Assembly (NCBI GenBank): GCA_046483125.1
Contig: JAWODU010000035.1
Coordinates: 1 to 13,959, forward strand
DNA: 13,959 nt
Direction: 5' to 3'
Source of the DNA: JAWODU01 sp046483125
Lineage (GTDB): Bacteria > Verrucomicrobiota > Kiritimatiellia > UBA8416 > JAWODU01
Part shown: in pieces, positions 13,862-13,959 of the stretch
Layout: every line of letters starts with the position of its first letter
How positions within the stretch are numbered: the first letter of the stretch is position 1
The notes under the pieces: generated by a model
The model's database searches: none
What the model was told of the DNA's origin: nothing
What the model saw: the letters and a program-made list of their open reading frames with translations, nothing else
Translations under genes and position numbers: made by a program

Positions 13862-13959
13862 CGATAGTATGTCCCCGGTTCTGGTAGCTTCTAGCAGTAT
13901 TGCTAACGTTAGGAGTATTCGAAGTATGCACTTTTCCAGTTTCCTTATGCTTCCAAACA
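13850..13959. other. Right-edge sequence with a small hairpin
   Basis: This stretch is more AT-rich than the interior. A perfect hairpin ATACTA-ACGA-TAGTAT lies at 13855-13870, directly at the apparent break, followed by GTCCCCGG. On the minus strand one frame stays open (for example KETGKVHTSNTPNVSN), but it matches nothing I can name. It may be part of a repeat element or of a chimeric contig end. Confidence 0.3.

Overview
The window looks like a piece of a GC-rich genome from a free-living, glycan-degrading bacterium, most plausibly a PVC-type lineage (Kiritimatiellota, Lentisphaerota, Verrucomicrobiota or Planctomycetota). This is inference from gene content: BNR-repeat sialidase-like proteins, a secreted LamG protein, a sulfatase remnant, a dihydrodipicolinate synthase/N-acetylneuraminate lyase-family aldolase, and four-helix-bundle (S23/IVS) proteins with repeats. 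No rRNA, tRNA or CRISPR array was seen.

Layout. Positions 57-6001 are read leftwards: an MFS transporter (4604-5893), a secreted LamG protein (3721-4572) that runs in frame, through one TGA, into the tail of a sialidase-like protein (3346-3720), a complete secreted sialidase-like protein (2186-3346), a repeat-bounded four-helix-bundle cassette (1128-2098), and a second, 3'-truncated copy of the sialidase (57-1007). A divergent AraC-type regulator (6018-6884) may control the transporter side. Positions 6889-8808 are a patch of debris: a 159-bp imperfect palindrome, a sulfatase start with two stop codons, a signal-peptide fragment, a 58-codon sialidase-like N-terminus, an intact REP-associated tyrosine transposase with a fused C-terminal domain, and another signal-peptide fragment. 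Then come a DHDPS/NAL-family aldolase (8809-9747, minus), a collapsed hipA (9845-10113) behind an intact hipB-like repressor (10110-10349) with a clear promoter and operators, and a divergent DUF4143-type AAA ATPase (10500-11699) with its own operator-bearing promoter. An insertion sequence with matching terminal inverted repeats (11735-13628) carries a DUF6788-type gene and a transposase that appears to have lost its catalytic core. The right edge holds two more gene fragments.

The most notable structure is the cassette at 1128-2098: two identical 90-bp copies of a near-palindromic repeat flank one gene that encodes two fused S23-like four-helix-bundle domains. It has the look of an undescribed mobile or structured-RNA cassette, placed between two recently duplicated sialidase genes. 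The second theme is erosion: hipA, the IS transposase, one sialidase copy, the LamG/sialidase pair and several gene starts all show internal deletions or abrupt ends. This could be real genome decay or, in places (especially bases 1-73 and about 13850-13959), chimeric assembly. All family assignments come from reading motifs by eye, without any database search.
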